Shown here: positions 15,436-25,277 of the stretch, in pieces
How the letters are laid out: the number at the start of each line of letters is the position of its first letter
Numbering within the stretch: position 1 is the first letter of the stretch
NCBI RefSeq assembly: GCF_900110835.1
Contig: NZ_FOJG01000001.1
Span: forward strand, 558,001 to 622,000
DNA: 64,000 nucleotides
Source of the DNA: Chitinophaga arvensicola
GTDB taxonomy: Bacteria; Bacteroidota; Bacteroidia; Chitinophagales; Chitinophagaceae
Reading direction: 5' to 3'
The notes under the pieces: generated by a model
What the model was told of the DNA's origin: nothing
The model's database searches: none
The model's input: only the letters and a program-made list of their open reading frames with translations
Position numbers and translations under genes: made by a program

Positions 15436-16452
15436 ATGAAATCTTTACAGGACTGCGCCAACGAGCGCATACTTATCATTGACGGTGCCATGGGCACCAT
15501 GATTCAACGATATCAACTCCAGGAATCCGACTACAGGGGCACCCGCTTTGCTAACTATCCCAGCGATCTTAAAGGCAACAACGACCTCCTGAATCTTACA
15601 CAGCCACATATCATTGAAGCCATCCATAAAGAGTACCTGGAAGCAGGCGCTGACATTATTGAAACCAATACTTTCAGCAGCACCTCTATTGCGATGGCCG
15701 ACTACGACATGCAGGAACTGGCCTATGAGCTGAACGTTGAAGCCGCAAAAATTGCGAAAAGAGCCACTGCGGAGTATACTGCCAAAACACCGGACAAGCC
15801 GCGCTTTGTAGCTGGCGCCATCGGCCCCATGAACAAAACGCTGTCGCTGTCGCCCGATGTAAACAACCCCGGGTTCCGCTCTGTATACTTCGACGAGGTG
15901 GCAAACGCCTACGAAGAACAGATCCGTGGCCTCGTGGAAGGCGGTGTAGACATCCTGCTGATAGAAACCATTTTTGATACCCTGAACTGTAAGGCGGCTA
16001 TCTATGCCATCAAAAAGTATTTCCGCCTGTCAGGAAAACCGGAAATACCGGTAATGATCTCCGGTACTATCACAGATGCCTCCGGCAGAACGCTCAGCGG
16101 ACAAACACTGGAAGCCTTCTATATCTCCGTCATGCACGCCAATCCGTTTTCCATCGGCCTCAACTGCGCCCTCGGCGGCCAACAGATGCGACCTTATGTA
16201 GAGGAGCTGTCCAACATAGCCAGCTGCTATGTAAGCTGCTACCCCAACGCAGGCCTGCCGAATGCCTTTGGTGAATACGATGAGGAACCGGAAGACACTG
16301 CCTGTATCATTGAAGACTTTGCCGCCTCCGGCTTTGTTAACGTGGTAGGTGGCTGTTGCGGTACTACCCCCGATCATATACGCCATATTGCGGAACATGT
16401 GAAACATATCAAACCACGCCTTAAACCCGTATTAGCCGAAACACTGGCCTGA
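15436..16452 (+). CDS. metH: Methionine synthase, homocysteine-binding part (split MetH, N-terminal protein)
   Basis: A 338-residue homocysteine S-methyltransferase domain standing as its own protein; the rest of MetH is the next gene. The ATG at 15436 is chosen over a TTG at 15427. It starts [17 protein letters not shown], and the three zinc cysteines are in LNCALGG and [10 protein letters not shown]. It activates homocysteine for methyl transfer from cobalamin carried by the partner protein. Many Bacteroidota have this split. A 44-nt gap separates the two genes, which must be co-transcribed from the leader at 15365. Confidence 0.95.
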   Translation: MKSLQDCANERILIIDGAMGTMIQRYQLQESDYRGTRFANYPSDLKGNNDLLNLTQPHIIEAIHKEYLEAGADIIETNTFSSTSIAMADYDMQELAYELNVEAAKIAKRATAEYTAKTPDKPRFVAGAIGPMNKTLSLSPDVNNPGFRSVYFDEVANAYEEQIRGLVEGGVDILLIETIFDTLNCKAAIYAIKKYFRLSGKPEIPVMISGTITDASGRTLSGQTLEAFYISVMHANPFSIGLNCALGGQQMRPYVEELSNIASCYVSCYPNAGLPNAFGEYDEEPEDTACIIEDFAASGFVNVVGGCCGTTPDHIRHIAEHVKHIKPRLKPVLAETLA

Positions 16453-16496
16453 TCAACCGTGGCAGGTTTACTATTTAAACATCACTTACAGCAGAA

Positions 16497-19262
16497 ATGA
16501 GCGAAACAATCATCAACAATACAGATACTGTCATAACACCGGATGTCAACGAAGAACGCAGGGTCATCAAGCCGTATATGCGGCTGGCCGGCCTCGAACC
16601 TTTGGTGGTACGACCTGAAACCAACTTCATCAACGTAGGGGAACGTACCAACGTAACCGGTTCAAAAAAGTTTGCCCGCCTTATCCGCGAAGGACACTTT
16701 GAAGAAGCCCTGTCTGTTGCCCGTCAACAGGTGGAAAGCGGCGCCCAGATCCTCGATGTAAACATGGACGACGCCCTCCTCGACGGGGAAGCTGCCATGT
16801 CTACCTACCTGAACCTCCTGGCCGCAGAACCGGATATTTCGCGTATCCCGATCATGATCGACTCCAGTAAGTTCTCCGTGATTGAAGCCGGATTGAAGTG
16901 TGTACAGGGTAAATGTATTGTAAACTCCATCTCCCTAAAAGAAGGAGAAGCCAAGTTTATTGAACAGGCACATATCTGCAAAAGCTATGGCGCTGCCGTA
17001 GTGGTGATGGCATTTGATGAACACGGACAGGCCGACACCGAAGAAAAAAGGGTCACCTTCAGCCACCGTGCCTATAAAATACTGACCGAGGTAGTAGGAT
17101 TTGATCCACAGGATATCATCTTCGATCCCAATATCTTCGCTATTGCTACCGGTATTGAAGAACATAATAATTACGCGGTAGAATTCATCAACGCTACCCG
17201 TCGCATTAAGGAACTCATGCCACTCGCCAAAATCAGCGGTGGGGTGAGTAACGTATCGTTCTCCTTCCGTGGAAATGAAACAGTAAGGGAAGCCATGCAC
17301 TCCGTATTCCTGTATCATACCATCAGAGCGGGTATGGACATGGGTATTGTGAATGCCGGTATGCTACAGATATACGATGACATTGAACCAACCCTCCGCG
17401 ATCTTTGTGAGGATGCCATACTAAACAGAAGAGAAGACGCTACCGAACGACTGATCCAGTTTGCCGAAACAGTAAAGGCCAAAGGAAAGGTTATTGAGAA
17501 AGATGAAACCTGGAGACTTGGTACTGTGGAAGAACGCTTAAGCCACGCCCTCGTAAACGGTATCACCGATTATATAGATGGAGACACCGAAGAAGCCCGT
17601 GTAAAATACCCACGTCCGCTGGACGTGATCGAAGGCCCGCTGATGGCCGGTATGAACATCGTAGGCGACCTCTTTGGCAGTGGTAAAATGTTCCTTCCCC
17701 AGGTAGTGAAGAGTGCCCGTGTCATGAAAAAGTCCGTGGCCATTCTTACTCCTTATATAGAAGAAGAAAAATTACGTCTCCAGGCAGAATTTGGCGGAGA
17801 AATCAAAGCCGCCGGTAAAATCCTGCTGGCAACTGTAAAAGGAGATGTACACGATATCGGTAAAAACATTGTAGGCGTGGTACTGGCCTGTAACGGCTAT
17901 GATATCGTAGACCTTGGCGTAATGGTGCCTGCGGAGAAAATCCTGCAGACCGCCCGTCAGGAAAAGGTGGATATTATTGGTCTCAGTGGCCTGATCACCC
18001 CCAGTCTCGATGAAATGGTACATGTGGCCCGCGAACTGAAAAGACAGGATTTCAATATCCCCCTGATCATCGGAGGCGCTACCACCAGCCGTACCCACAC
18101 TGCTGTTAAAATAGCGCAGGAATATGCACATGGTGTGGTACACGTATTGGACGCGTCCCGCAGCGTAACCGTTACCGGCAGTCTCCTCAACAAAGCGCTG
18201 AAACCTGATTTCCTCGCGGGTATCCAACAGGAATACCAGAAACTCAACGACGCTTTCAAGAATAAGAAACAAACCAAACAATTCCTCTCGATCGAAGCGG
18301 CGCAAGCCAATCCAACTGTAATCAACTGGGATAACTTTACTCCGGTAAAGCCTAAGATGACCGGTGTGATGAAGTTTGAGAACTATGACCTGGGAGAAAT
18401 TGCGAAATATATCGACTGGCAGCCATTCTTCATCGCGTGGGAACTGCATGGTAAATTCCCTGCAATCCTTACGGATGAAGTAGTAGGCGTAGAAGCCACC
18501 CGCCTGTTTAATGATGCGAAAGAATTATTAAACAAGGTGATTGAAGAAAAATGGCTGGGCGCCAATGCCGTTATTGGCCTCTTCCCCGCCAACAGAGTGG
18601 CTCCAGACTCCGTGAAGGTGACACCTGAGCAAGCAGAGATCGATCCTGTACAGCTGGAGTTCCTGCGTCAGCAGGTAAAGAAGGCACCGGGCCAGCCCAA
18701 CCTGTCGCTCGCCGATTTCATTGCTCCTGAAGAAACCGGCAAAACCGACTACATTGGCGGCTTTGCGGTAACAACCGGTGTGGGTATCGAGAAGTGGCTG
18801 GATAAATTCAAAGAAGAACACGACGATTATAACAGCATTATGCTGAAAGCGTTGGCCGACCGCTTGGCGGAAGCCTTCGCAGAACTGATGCACGAGCGTG
18901 TCCGTAAGGAGTTCTGGGGCTATGCTACCGAGGAACACCTGAGTAATGAAGACCTGATTAAAGAAGCTTATGCAGGTATCCGTCCGGCGCCCGGTTATCC
19001 GGCCTGCCCTGACCATACCGAAAAGTGGAAGCTGTTTGATCTGTTGAATGCCACCGAAAATACCGGCATCATACTCACGGAATCACTGGCGATGTACCCT
19101 GCGAGCAGCGTTAGCGGATGGTATTTTGCCAACCCAGAGGGTAAATATTTCGGTCTTGGAAAAATAGAAAAAGACCAGGTAATCGATTATGCTGCCCGTA
19201 AAAAATGGACAGTAGAGGAAGTAGAACAATGGCTGCGTCCTAACCTGGAATACGATATATAA
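16497..19262 (+). CDS. metH: Methionine synthase, folate-, cobalamin- and SAM-binding part (split MetH)
   Basis: A 921-residue protein with the remaining MetH modules: pterin-binding domain (about residues 38-300, with [16 protein letters not shown] and [12 protein letters not shown]), cobalamin cap, cobalamin-binding Rossmann domain with [12 protein letters not shown], where His452 is the lower cobalt ligand, and the reactivation domain to the end, with [16 protein letters not shown] binding SAM. Together with the 338-residue partner it makes methionine from homocysteine and 5-methyl-THF; metF at 50608 provides the methyl donor. No frameshift: each gene has its own start, so the split is natural. 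Confidence 0.96.
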   Translation: MSETIINNTDTVITPDVNEERRVIKPYMRLAGLEPLVVRPETNFINVGERTNVTGSKKFARLIREGHFEEALSVARQQVESGAQILDVNMDDALLDGEAAMSTYLNLLAAEPDISRIPIMIDSSKFSVIEAGLKCVQGKCIVNSISLKEGEAKFIEQAHICKSYGAAVVVMAFDEHGQADTEEKRVTFSHRAYKILTEVVGFDPQDIIFDPNIFAIATGIEEHNNYAVEFINATRRIKELMPLAKISGGVSNVSFSFRGNETVREAMHSVFLYHTIRAGMDMGIVNAGMLQIYDDIEPTLRDLCEDAILNRREDATERLIQFAETVKAKGKVIEKDETWRLGTVEERLSHALVNGITDYIDGDTEEARVKYPRPLDVIEGPLMAGMNIVGDLFGSGKMFLPQVVKSARVMKKSVAILTPYIEEEKLRLQAEFGGEIKAAGKILLATVKGDVHDIGKNIVGVVLACNGYDIVDLGVMVPAEKILQTARQEKVDIIGLSGLITPSLDEMVHVARELKRQDFNIPLIIGGATTSRTHTAVKIAQEYAHGVVHVLDASRSVTVTGSLLNKALKPDFLAGIQQEYQKLNDAFKNKKQTKQFLSIEAAQANPTVINWDNFTPVKPKMTGVMKFENYDLGEIAKYIDWQPFFIAWELHGKFPAILTDEVVGVEATRLFNDAKELLNKVIEEKWLGANAVIGLFPANRVAPDSVKVTPEQAEIDPVQLEFLRQQVKKAPGQPNLSLADFIAPEETGKTDYIGGFAVTTGVGIEKWLDKFKEEHDDYNSIMLKALADRLAEAFAELMHERVRKEFWGYATEEHLSNEDLIKEAYAGIRPAPGYPACPDHTEKWKLFDLLNATENTGIILTESLAMYPASSVSGWYFANPEGKYFGLGKIEKDQVIDYAARKKWTVEEVEQWLRPNLEYDI

Positions 19263-19273
19263 AAGCATTACCA

Positions 19274-19361
19274 CTTCAATTGTTACGGATCTGTGGAGGG
19301 ATAACAGCGGATTTTTTTACCGCCGGCATCTGACCACAGGTCCGTCATTCGTAAATTGAAG
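19274..19361. repeat. Large nested inverted repeat between metH and xth
   Basis: Outer arms CTTCAATT (19274-19281) and AATTGAAG (19354-19361); middle arms ACGGATCTGTGG (19285-19296) and CCACAGGTCCGT (19334-19345), 12 bp with one G-U; inner GCGG...CCGC around ATTTTTTTA. It could end the metH transcript or act as a structured RNA; no plain T-run follows. Confidence 0.5.
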
Positions 19362-19388
19362 TCCGTAAGGCCCAAAACAACACCCGAC

Positions 19389-20153
19389 ATGAGAATCATA
19401 TCTTACAATGTGAATGGTCTGAGGTCCGCCATGACCAAAGGCTTTACCGAATGGTTACAGACAGATCCTGCGGATATTATCTGCCTGCAGGAAATCAAAG
19501 CACACAAGGAGAACATCGACTTTCAGCAATTTGATCAGCTGGGGTATGAACATTACTGGTATCCGGCCCAGAAAAAAGGGTATAGCGGCGTAGCGGTATT
19601 GACCCGTATTAAGCCCGATTTTGTGCAGTATGGCAGCGGCCATGATCAGAGTGATCTGGAAGGCCGCTTTATAAGGCTGGATTTCGGCGATATTACCCTG
19701 ATCAATACCTATTTCCCATCCGGCACCAGCGGTGACCTCAGACAGACCTATAAATACCAGTGGCTGGAAGAGTTCTTTCAGTACCTGGACGAACTGAAAA
19801 AAACACGGCCTAACCTGATTGTTTGCGGGGACTACAATATCTGTCATAAACCGATAGATATCCACGATCCGGTGAGCAATAAAAACTCAACAGGTTTCTT
19901 ACCTGAAGAACGCGCGTGGATGGACCGTTTCTTTGAAAGCGGGTTTATTGACAGTTTCCGTCATTTCAATACAGATCCTCATCAGTACAGCTGGTGGAGC
20001 TTCCGGGCCAATGCAAGGAACAATAACAAGGGCTGGCGTATCGACTATGTGAATGTAACTACACCACTCAGGGAGAAACTGAAACATGCTACTATTTACC
20101 AGCAGGTAAAGCATTCGGATCATTGTCCGGTGTTTGTGGAACTGACAGTATAA
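19389..20153 (+). CDS. xth: Exodeoxyribonuclease III
   Basis: A 254-residue ExoIII/AP endonuclease of base-excision repair, cutting DNA 5' to abasic sites. The start is the ATG at 19389 (MRIISYNVNGLRSA); an upstream in-frame ATG at 19356 lies inside the inverted repeat. Motifs: ICLQEIKAH (metal-binding Glu), INTYFPSGT, VCGDYNICH (Asp/Asn), WRIDYVNVT and the final KHSDHCPVFVEL with the catalytic Asp-His. Length is normal. Confidence 0.95.
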   Translation: MRIISYNVNGLRSAMTKGFTEWLQTDPADIICLQEIKAHKENIDFQQFDQLGYEHYWYPAQKKGYSGVAVLTRIKPDFVQYGSGHDQSDLEGRFIRLDFGDITLINTYFPSGTSGDLRQTYKYQWLEEFFQYLDELKKTRPNLIVCGDYNICHKPIDIHDPVSNKNSTGFLPEERAWMDRFFESGFIDSFRHFNTDPHQYSWWSFRANARNNNKGWRIDYVNVTTPLREKLKHATIYQQVKHSDHCPVFVELTV

Positions 20154-20165
20154 ATAATGTGAGGT

Positions 20166-20468
20166 ATGATTATATATAATGTTACCACCAAAGTGGCCAC
20201 AGATACGTATTCACGGTGGTTTCAATGGTTGAAGGAAGAGCATATTCCGGCAATGCTGGCCACGGGTTTATTCCGTGATTACCGTATCAGCCGCTTACTG
20301 GAGCAGGATGATGAAGAAGGACCTACCTATGTGGTACAGTATTTTGCAGATAGCCTGGAGGACTACAATTCCTTCGCAGAGCGGCACCAACAAGCCCTGC
20401 GGCAGAGAGGGTATGATCTTTTCGGCGATCGTTTTATCGCTTTTAATACGATCATGGAGGTGGTTTAA
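20166..20468 (+). CDS. DUF4286 family protein
   Basis: A 100-residue protein beginning MIIYNVTTKV and with HIPAMLATGLFRDYRISRLL in the middle, the pattern of the DUF4286 family found across Bacteroidota. It probably has a ferredoxin-like dimeric fold. Function unknown. It follows xth after 12 nt and is likely co-transcribed. Confidence 0.8.
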   Translation: MIIYNVTTKVATDTYSRWFQWLKEEHIPAMLATGLFRDYRISRLLEQDDEEGPTYVVQYFADSLEDYNSFAERHQQALRQRGYDLFGDRFIAFNTIMEVV

Positions 20469-20609
20469 GTAAGGGGTCTTTACTAAACTTATCCACAGGA
20501 AATCCACTATTTTCAAGGCATCCGGACTTTGGTACAATAGTTGGTTCAAACCCGCGTTAATAGTAAAAAAGCAGGCAAACATGCCACGGTACAGGGTTCT
20601 ATGCGATCC

Positions 20610-20632
20610 TGCTAAAGTACGTGACTTTAGCA
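20610..20632. repeat. Perfect 9-bp inverted repeat
   Basis: TGCTAAAGT, five bases, ACTTTAGCA, in the 316-nt gap before the HU gene. There is no T-run, so it is a poor terminator; it lies about 100 nt upstream of the HU promoter. The rest of the gap shows only that promoter. Confidence 0.45.
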
Positions 20633-20712
20633 CGCACTGGGCTAATCAGCTGTAACCGTTACCAGTAGCGTTTTTCAGCCGATAAAAATTTCTATAAAAA
20701 AGTGCTGAAAAA

Positions 20713-20743
20713 TTTGGTAATCTGATAAAACGCGCTATATTTG
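20713..20743 (+). promoter_or_regulatory. Strong Bacteroidota promoter of the HU gene
   Basis: TTTG at 20713-20716, exactly 19 nt, then TATATTTG at 20736-20743: the best consensus match in the window, as expected for an abundant protein. Confidence 0.8.
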
Positions 20744-20784
20744 CTCACATCAAACATTTTTTCACTAGTTAAATCTTACTAACT

Positions 20785-21054
20785 ATGAACAAAGCCGAAT
20801 TAATCGACAAGCTTGCTAAAGATGCAGGCATTACCAAAACCCAAGCTAACGAAGCTCTGGATTCTTTCACCAAAGCTGTTGCTGATACCCTGAAAAAAGG
20901 TGGTAAAGTAACTTTGGTTGGTTTCGGTACTTTCTCCGTTTCTAAACGTGCTGCACGTAACGGTAGAAACCCACAAACCGGTCAGATCATCAAGATCAAG
21001 GCTAAGAAAGTTGCTAAGTTCAAGGCTGGTAAAGCTTTATCCGACAAGCTCTAA
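20785..21054 (+). CDS. HU-family DNA-binding protein
   Basis: An 89-residue HU protein: MNKAELIDKLAKDAGITKTQANEAL helices, the GKVTLVGFGTFSV saddle, and the arm AARNGRNPQTGQIIKI that enters the minor groove and ends with the proline that kinks DNA. A chromosome-organising protein that works as a dimer. Codon use is biased as in highly expressed genes. A strong terminator follows directly. Confidence 0.96.
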   Translation: MNKAELIDKLAKDAGITKTQANEALDSFTKAVADTLKKGGKVTLVGFGTFSVSKRAARNGRNPQTGQIIKIKAKKVAKFKAGKALSDKL

Positions 21055-21074
21055 TCAGTTAACACAACTTATTC

Positions 21075-21109
21075 AAGCAAGGAACAGTTATGTTTCTTGC
21101 TTTTTTTTT
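21075..21109 (+). terminator. Rho-independent terminator of the HU gene
   Basis: A 12-bp stem (AAGCAAGGAACA with one G-U pair) around GTTA, with a tract of nine T. Confidence 0.93.
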
Positions 21110-21206
21110 ATATCAAACGGCCGGTACTACACTATTTCATCGATTTGCAGTATTTTGCAGCCTGATAACATCATATTTAACAACAACAAACTTCAAATTA
21201 TTCGTT

Positions 21207-21326
21207 ATGGGTAGAGGAGATATTAAAACCAAAAAAGGTAAGATCTTCAGCAAATCTTTCGGTAAAGTTAGATCTGCAAAGACAAGAAAAAATACTGCTG
21301 CAAAAGCTGCTGCACCAAAAGCTTAA
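21207..21326 (+). CDS. 30S ribosomal protein bTHX
   Basis: A 39-residue basic protein starting MGRGDIKTKKGKIFSKSFGKVR, the pattern of the small ribosomal protein THX (bTHX), which fills a pocket at the top of the 30S head in Thermus and Bacteroidota. The Ala/Lys-rich tail is normal. It begins at the ATG at 21207; the same frame is open upstream but that part overlaps the HU terminator. Confidence 0.9.
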   Translation: MGRGDIKTKKGKIFSKSFGKVRSAKTRKNTAAKAAAPKA

Positions 21327-21343
21327 TTTTACGCTTTTAGAAG

Positions 21344-21384
21344 AAATGCCGCGAAGATGATAAAGCATCATCTTCGCGGCATTT
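21344..21384 (+). terminator. Long-stem terminator after bTHX
   Basis: A perfect 18-bp stem (21344-21361 with 21367-21384) around a 5-nt loop, ending in TTTT. It lies between the bTHX and pdxH genes, which converge. Confidence 0.8.
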
Positions 21385-21480
21385 TGATGTCTGGGGGGAA
21401 GATCTATCCTCCATTATTCTCCATAGCCGCCCTGGATTTTTTTCCTGAGACAGCCATCACAGTTATTTTACTTACTTCAA

Positions 21481-22128
21481 TCAGGGCGCCAGACGCTCAA
21501 TTTTCCAGCTACCTTCCGGGGTCAGCGTATACAAAATCCGGTCGTGCAACCGGCTGCTTCTCCCCTGCCAGAATTCCAATACCTGAGGCTTCACCAGATA
21601 CCCACCCCAGTAATCGGGTCTCTGAGGGGTTTCCTGCTGATATTTAGCCGCTACCTGGTCTACCTGTTCCTCGAGGAAAGATCGGCCCGGAATGACCTTG
21701 CTTTGCGGCGAGGCGATAGCTCCTATCCTGCTGCCTACCGGACGGCTGTTGTAATACTCATTACTCACCGATACCGGCGCCTTACTAACGGTGCCCTCTA
21801 TACGAACCTGCCTTTGCAACTCCCTCCAGAAGAACAACAACGTTACATGTGGGTTCAGCGCTAACTCTTGCCCCTTGCGGCTTTCATAGTTTGTAAAAAA
21901 CAAAAATCCATCCTCATCAAAACTCTTTAGTAACACAATTCTCGCAGAAGGATGTCCGTCCGGTGTGCTTGTGGCCAGTGTCATCGCATTGGCCTCATCG
22001 ATTTCACCGTTGATCGCTTCATCCCACCATTTCCCGAACTGGGATAAGGGATAAGCTGCTACATCGCCTTCATCCAGGGAGGCCAGTTGGTAATCTTTCC
22101 GTAAATCAGCTATTTTCTGGTTCAACAT
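21481..22128 (-). CDS. pdxH: Pyridoxamine 5'-phosphate oxidase
   Basis: A 215-residue FMN enzyme that makes pyridoxal 5'-phosphate from pyridoxine or pyridoxamine phosphate. It shows NAMTLATSTPDGHPSARIVLLKSFDEDGFLFFTNYESRKG (FMN and substrate binding), YYNSRPVGSRIGA, and the C-terminal WGGYLVKPQVLEFWQGRSSRLHDR with the conserved Arg and His. Length is normal and the fold is a split barrel. Confidence 0.97.
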   Translation of the reverse strand: MLNQKIADLRKDYQLASLDEGDVAAYPLSQFGKWWDEAINGEIDEANAMTLATSTPDGHPSARIVLLKSFDEDGFLFFTNYESRKGQELALNPHVTLLFFWRELQRQVRIEGTVSKAPVSVSNEYYNSRPVGSRIGAIASPQSKVIPGRSFLEEQVDQVAAKYQQETPQRPDYWGGYLVKPQVLEFWQGRSSRLHDRILYTLTPEGSWKIERLAP

Positions 22129-22212
22129 GGTCTGTTATTTTTATGTTCAAACGGGTACTCAAAGGTATGGAAGGATAATAGTAATTTTGAGGTACCTGAT
22201 ATAAATCATACT

Positions 22213-23328
22213 ATGAAAAGAATTTCATTACTGGTACTCGTCATCACTGTTGCGCTGCTTTCCTGTAACTCCAGCAACAACCACTCCAACGCACCGGCGA
22301 ATACTGCTGATATAATTGTACCATTGGCTTCTGCCCCCCTGTTTTATACACAACTAAAAGGAAAAATAGGTAGCAGAGATATTACCATGCAATTGCTCAA
22401 AACCGCGCCTCACCTGTTTCGTGGCTATTATAGCGACGATAGTACCGGCCAGCCCATCGCTTTATGGGGCACCCTGGATTCTTCCCTGGTAAACATCTAC
22501 GAAGAAACCAATAACAGCACAGAAGACCGGTTGTTCAGTGGTTACTTTTCTGACGATGGAAAATTTAAGGGGGTATGGCATGGCGATGGCACTTCGTATC
22601 ATTTTGAATTATCGACCGATCTGAAAAACGCCGTTCCGCTGAAAGTATTCTACCAGATCGATTCTGCCCGCCTGCTGGCCAATGTTACCAAATCGCCGGT
22701 GGGCACTGTTTCCAATAGCATCATATGGCCGGATTCCCTGGTGGATAGCACCGTTGCCCGCTTTATTATTGAGCAGGTGACCGGCAGCAGCCGTTATCCC
22801 GATCCGCAAAAATTCCTGAGAAAGGGTATCGATTCCTTTATCCTGAGTTATCGCTTGTCGGCCAAAGATGCGGACAGCAGCGAATTCAATGACAACAGCA
22901 CGGCCCTCTCCTGGAACTGGACTACCGACAACGATATGAAAGTGGTGTACAATACCTGGCCTTTGCTGGTGATAGAAAAATATGCGTATGATTTTACCGG
23001 TGGAGCGCATGGCAACTGGGGCGCGAGCTACAAAACACTGGACCTGGCTAAGCGCAGGGTATTGACACCAGAAGATATTTTTAAACCCGGTTATAAAGAG
23101 GTATTGAGCGGGCTGCTGGACAAGGCTTTTAAAGCACGTTATCACATGAGTGAAGAAGAAGCGCTGGATCAGAATCTGCTGGTAAAAACCATCCCTCCCA
23201 ATAACAATATGATAGTAACTGGCAAAGGTGTTGCCTTCAGTTATGTTCCTTATGAAATTGGACCATATGCACTGGGGCAGGTAACATTGTTTGTGCCGTT
23301 TACAGAGATGAAGGGTATATTGAAGTAG
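22213..23328 (+). CDS. DUF3298-type lipoprotein
   Basis: A 371-residue lipoprotein with lipobox cysteine Cys18. The first half (LFYTQLKGKIGSRDITMQLL) is a beta-rich domain; the second half has YDFTGGAHGNWGASYKTLDLAKRRVLTPEDIFKPGYKEVL, the hallmark of the DUF4163/DUF3298 module also found in the RsiV anti-sigma factor. That module binds lysozyme in RsiV, but no sigma gene is adjacent here. Function not known. Confidence 0.8.
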   Translation: MKRISLLVLVITVALLSCNSSNNHSNAPANTADIIVPLASAPLFYTQLKGKIGSRDITMQLLKTAPHLFRGYYSDDSTGQPIALWGTLDSSLVNIYEETNNSTEDRLFSGYFSDDGKFKGVWHGDGTSYHFELSTDLKNAVPLKVFYQIDSARLLANVTKSPVGTVSNSIIWPDSLVDSTVARFIIEQVTGSSRYPDPQKFLRKGIDSFILSYRLSAKDADSSEFNDNSTALSWNWTTDNDMKVVYNTWPLLVIEKYAYDFTGGAHGNWGASYKTLDLAKRRVLTPEDIFKPGYKEVLSGLLDKAFKARYHMSEEEALDQNLLVKTIPPNNNMIVTGKGVAFSYVPYEIGPYALGQVTLFVPFTEMKGILK

Positions 23329-23339
23329 GCATGGGCACA

Positions 23340-23384
23340 AAAAAAGCAGCGATGATCATTGATTATGATCATCGCTGCTTTTTT
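23340..23384. terminator. Bidirectional terminator between convergent genes
   Basis: A perfect 20-bp stem with a 5-nt loop, A-rich on one side and T-rich on the other, between the lipoprotein gene and pyrH. Confidence 0.9.
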
Positions 23385-23408
23385 ATGTTGTTAGCGGAGC
23401 GCTACAAA

Positions 23409-24122
23409 TTATCCTTTTACGAGGGTACCTACATTTTTACCCATGATAACGTTCAGAAGGTTGCCCTGACGGTTCATATCAAATACGATGATAGGCAGCT
23501 TATTTTCCTGGCAAAGGGTAAAGGCTGTCATATCCATTACATTGAGTGATTTCTGGTATACTTCTGAGAAGGTAATGGTTTCGTAGCGGGTAGCCGTTTT
23601 ATCCTTTTCTGGATCTGCAGTATAGATACCATCTACACGGGTTCCTTTGAGGATAACATCTGCCTGGATTTCGATAGCGCGTAAAGAGGCGGCGGTATCG
23701 GTAGTGAAGTACGGGTTACCGGTTCCTCCACCAAATATAACGACACGACCTTTTTCCACGTGACGGATAGCGCGGCGGCGGATGTAAGGTTCTGCGATCT
23801 GTTCCATTTTTATGGCAGACTGAAGCCGGGTGTAGAGTCCAACTTTTTCCAATCCGCTCTGTAATGCCATCCCGTTGATCACGGTTGCCAGCATTCCCAT
23901 GTAATCACCCTGTGCTCTTTCGATACCGGTTTCGGCTTCATTCATTCCGCGATAGATATTGCCCCCACCGATAACGATGGCTACCTGGACGCCCAGGTCG
24001 GTAACTGCCTTAATATCGTAGGCATACTGAGTTATCACCTTCGGATCAATACCATAATTTGCATCCCCCATGAGGGCCTCACCGCTCAATTTGAGCAAAA
24101 TACGCTTATACTTTGGCAACAT
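23409..24122 (-). CDS. pyrH: Uridylate kinase
   Basis: A 237-residue UMP kinase (amino-acid kinase fold, hexameric), which makes UDP. It starts [20 protein letters not shown] and shows [12 protein letters not shown], the UMP-binding segment [42 protein letters not shown], and [17 protein letters not shown]. It follows the tsf transcript, separated by a terminator at 24274-24310. Confidence 0.97.
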   Translation of the reverse strand: MLPKYKRILLKLSGEALMGDANYGIDPKVITQYAYDIKAVTDLGVQVAIVIGGGNIYRGMNEAETGIERAQGDYMGMLATVINGMALQSGLEKVGLYTRLQSAIKMEQIAEPYIRRRAIRHVEKGRVVIFGGGTGNPYFTTDTAASLRAIEIQADVILKGTRVDGIYTADPEKDKTATRYETITFSEVYQKSLNVMDMTAFTLCQENKLPIIVFDMNRQGNLLNVIMGKNVGTLVKG

Positions 24123-24273
24123 GACGCTATAAAATATTGTAAGATTGTGATTTCCTAATACTGATTACGGTATTCTAATATACAACTTAAATGCAGAAAG
24201 GAGGAAAGGAAGAAAAAAATGCCTTTTCGGAAGCCTGGTTACTGTGTGTTTAAGTGTATAGTTAGTTATGCAC

Positions 24274-24310
24274 AAAAAAAAGGAGAGAAACGAATTCTCT
24301 CCTTTTTTTT
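24274..24310 (-). terminator. Terminator of the rplM-rpsI-rpsB-tsf operon
   Basis: AGGAGAGAA and its complement around ACGAA, flanked by A-runs and T-runs of seven or more. It lies 13 nt after the tsf stop. Confidence 0.9.
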
Positions 24311-24322
24311 GATATGTTTTTC

Positions 24323-25147
24323 TTAACCTAAAGCGATTCGCTTAAAGCTTACCACTTTCAGGTCAGCATCTACAGACTTCAGGTAATCCGCTACAGACTT
24401 GTTGGAGTCTTTCACGAAAGCCTGTGGCAGCAGGGTGCTTTCTTTGAAGAATTTATTTACTTTACCGGCAGCAATTTTCTCCGCCATTTCAGCAGGTTTG
24501 CCTTCAGCTTTCACCTGTTCAACAGCGATTTCTTTTTCGCGTGCGATCAGTTCAGCAGGAACACCGTCTGCATCAACTGCAATTGGGTTCATAGCTGCGA
24601 TCTGCATTGCGATATCTTTGCCTACTTCTTCAGAAACAGGTTTAGAGAAAGCAACCAGTACACCCATACGGAAGTTACCGTGAATGTAAGCGGTTACGCT
24701 ACCAGCTTCAACGAATTCGAATTTATTGAGGTTGATTTTCTCACCGATTTTTGCTACCTGATCGTTTACTTTATCAGCAACGGTAGCACCATCCAGTGGA
24801 GCTGCGTTCAGTTCTTCAACGGTTTTGATACCGCTGGAGAGTGCCAGATCAACGATAGACTGTGCAAATTTTACGAAATCTTCGTTTTTAGCAACGAAGT
24901 CAGTTTCACAACCCAGACCCACGATAACGCCGGATTTACCATCTGCTGCTGTTTTAGCGATGATAACGCCTTCTTTGGTTTCACGATCGGAACGTAAAGC
25001 GGCCACTTTCTGACCTTTCTTACGCAGGTAGTCTACTGCTTTTTCAAAATCGCCATCACTTTCTACCAGTGCCTTTCTGCAATCCATCATACCAGCACCA
25101 GTTTGCTGACGCAGTTTATTTACATCAGCTGCTGTAATTGTTGCCAT
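24323..25147 (-). CDS. tsf: Elongation factor Ts
   Basis: A 274-residue EF-Ts, the nucleotide exchange factor of EF-Tu. The N-terminal UBA-like module reads VNKLRQQTGAGMMDCRKALVESDGDFEKAVDYLRKKG, and CETDFVAKNEDFVKF is the family signature that contacts EF-Tu. A normal length. It follows rpsB, as in most bacteria, with a gap of about 130 nt that holds a hairpin. Confidence 0.97.
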   Translation of the reverse strand: MATITAADVNKLRQQTGAGMMDCRKALVESDGDFEKAVDYLRKKGQKVAALRSDRETKEGVIIAKTAADGKSGVIVGLGCETDFVAKNEDFVKFAQSIVDLALSSGIKTVEELNAAPLDGATVADKVNDQVAKIGEKINLNKFEFVEAGSVTAYIHGNFRMGVLVAFSKPVSEEVGKDIAMQIAAMNPIAVDADGVPAELIAREKEIAVEQVKAEGKPAEMAEKIAAGKVNKFFKESTLLPQAFVKDSNKSVADYLKSVDADLKVVSFKRIALG

Positions 25148-25207
25148 GAGCTATAATTAGTTTAATTGTTGTAAAAGTTATTGCTATTACTAATCGGACT
25201 TTTAACC

Positions 25208-25257
25208 ATTAGCCTCTAGCTGTTATAACCTGAAAGGTGTAACTGCTAAAGGCTAAT
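25208..25257 (-). repeat. Imperfect hairpin between rpsB and tsf
   Basis: ATTAGCCT...AGGCTAAT outer arms, with inner pairs TAGC/GCTA and ACCT/AGGT. It lies inside the operon, so it could set relative expression or RNA stability. A second hairpin with TTAGC...GCTAA arms lies at 26319-26348. Confidence 0.5.
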
Positions 25258-25277
25258 CAGCTTAAAGTATAATGATA

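Noticed and set aside
17772..19016. Long minus-strand open frames across the second metH gene
   Set aside because: Antisense to a strongly conserved gene, with no recognisable protein features.
20541..20556. GGTTCAAACCC, resembling the T-loop of a tRNA
   Set aside because: The flanking bases do not form the 5-bp T-stem, and no acceptor or anticodon arm is found nearby.
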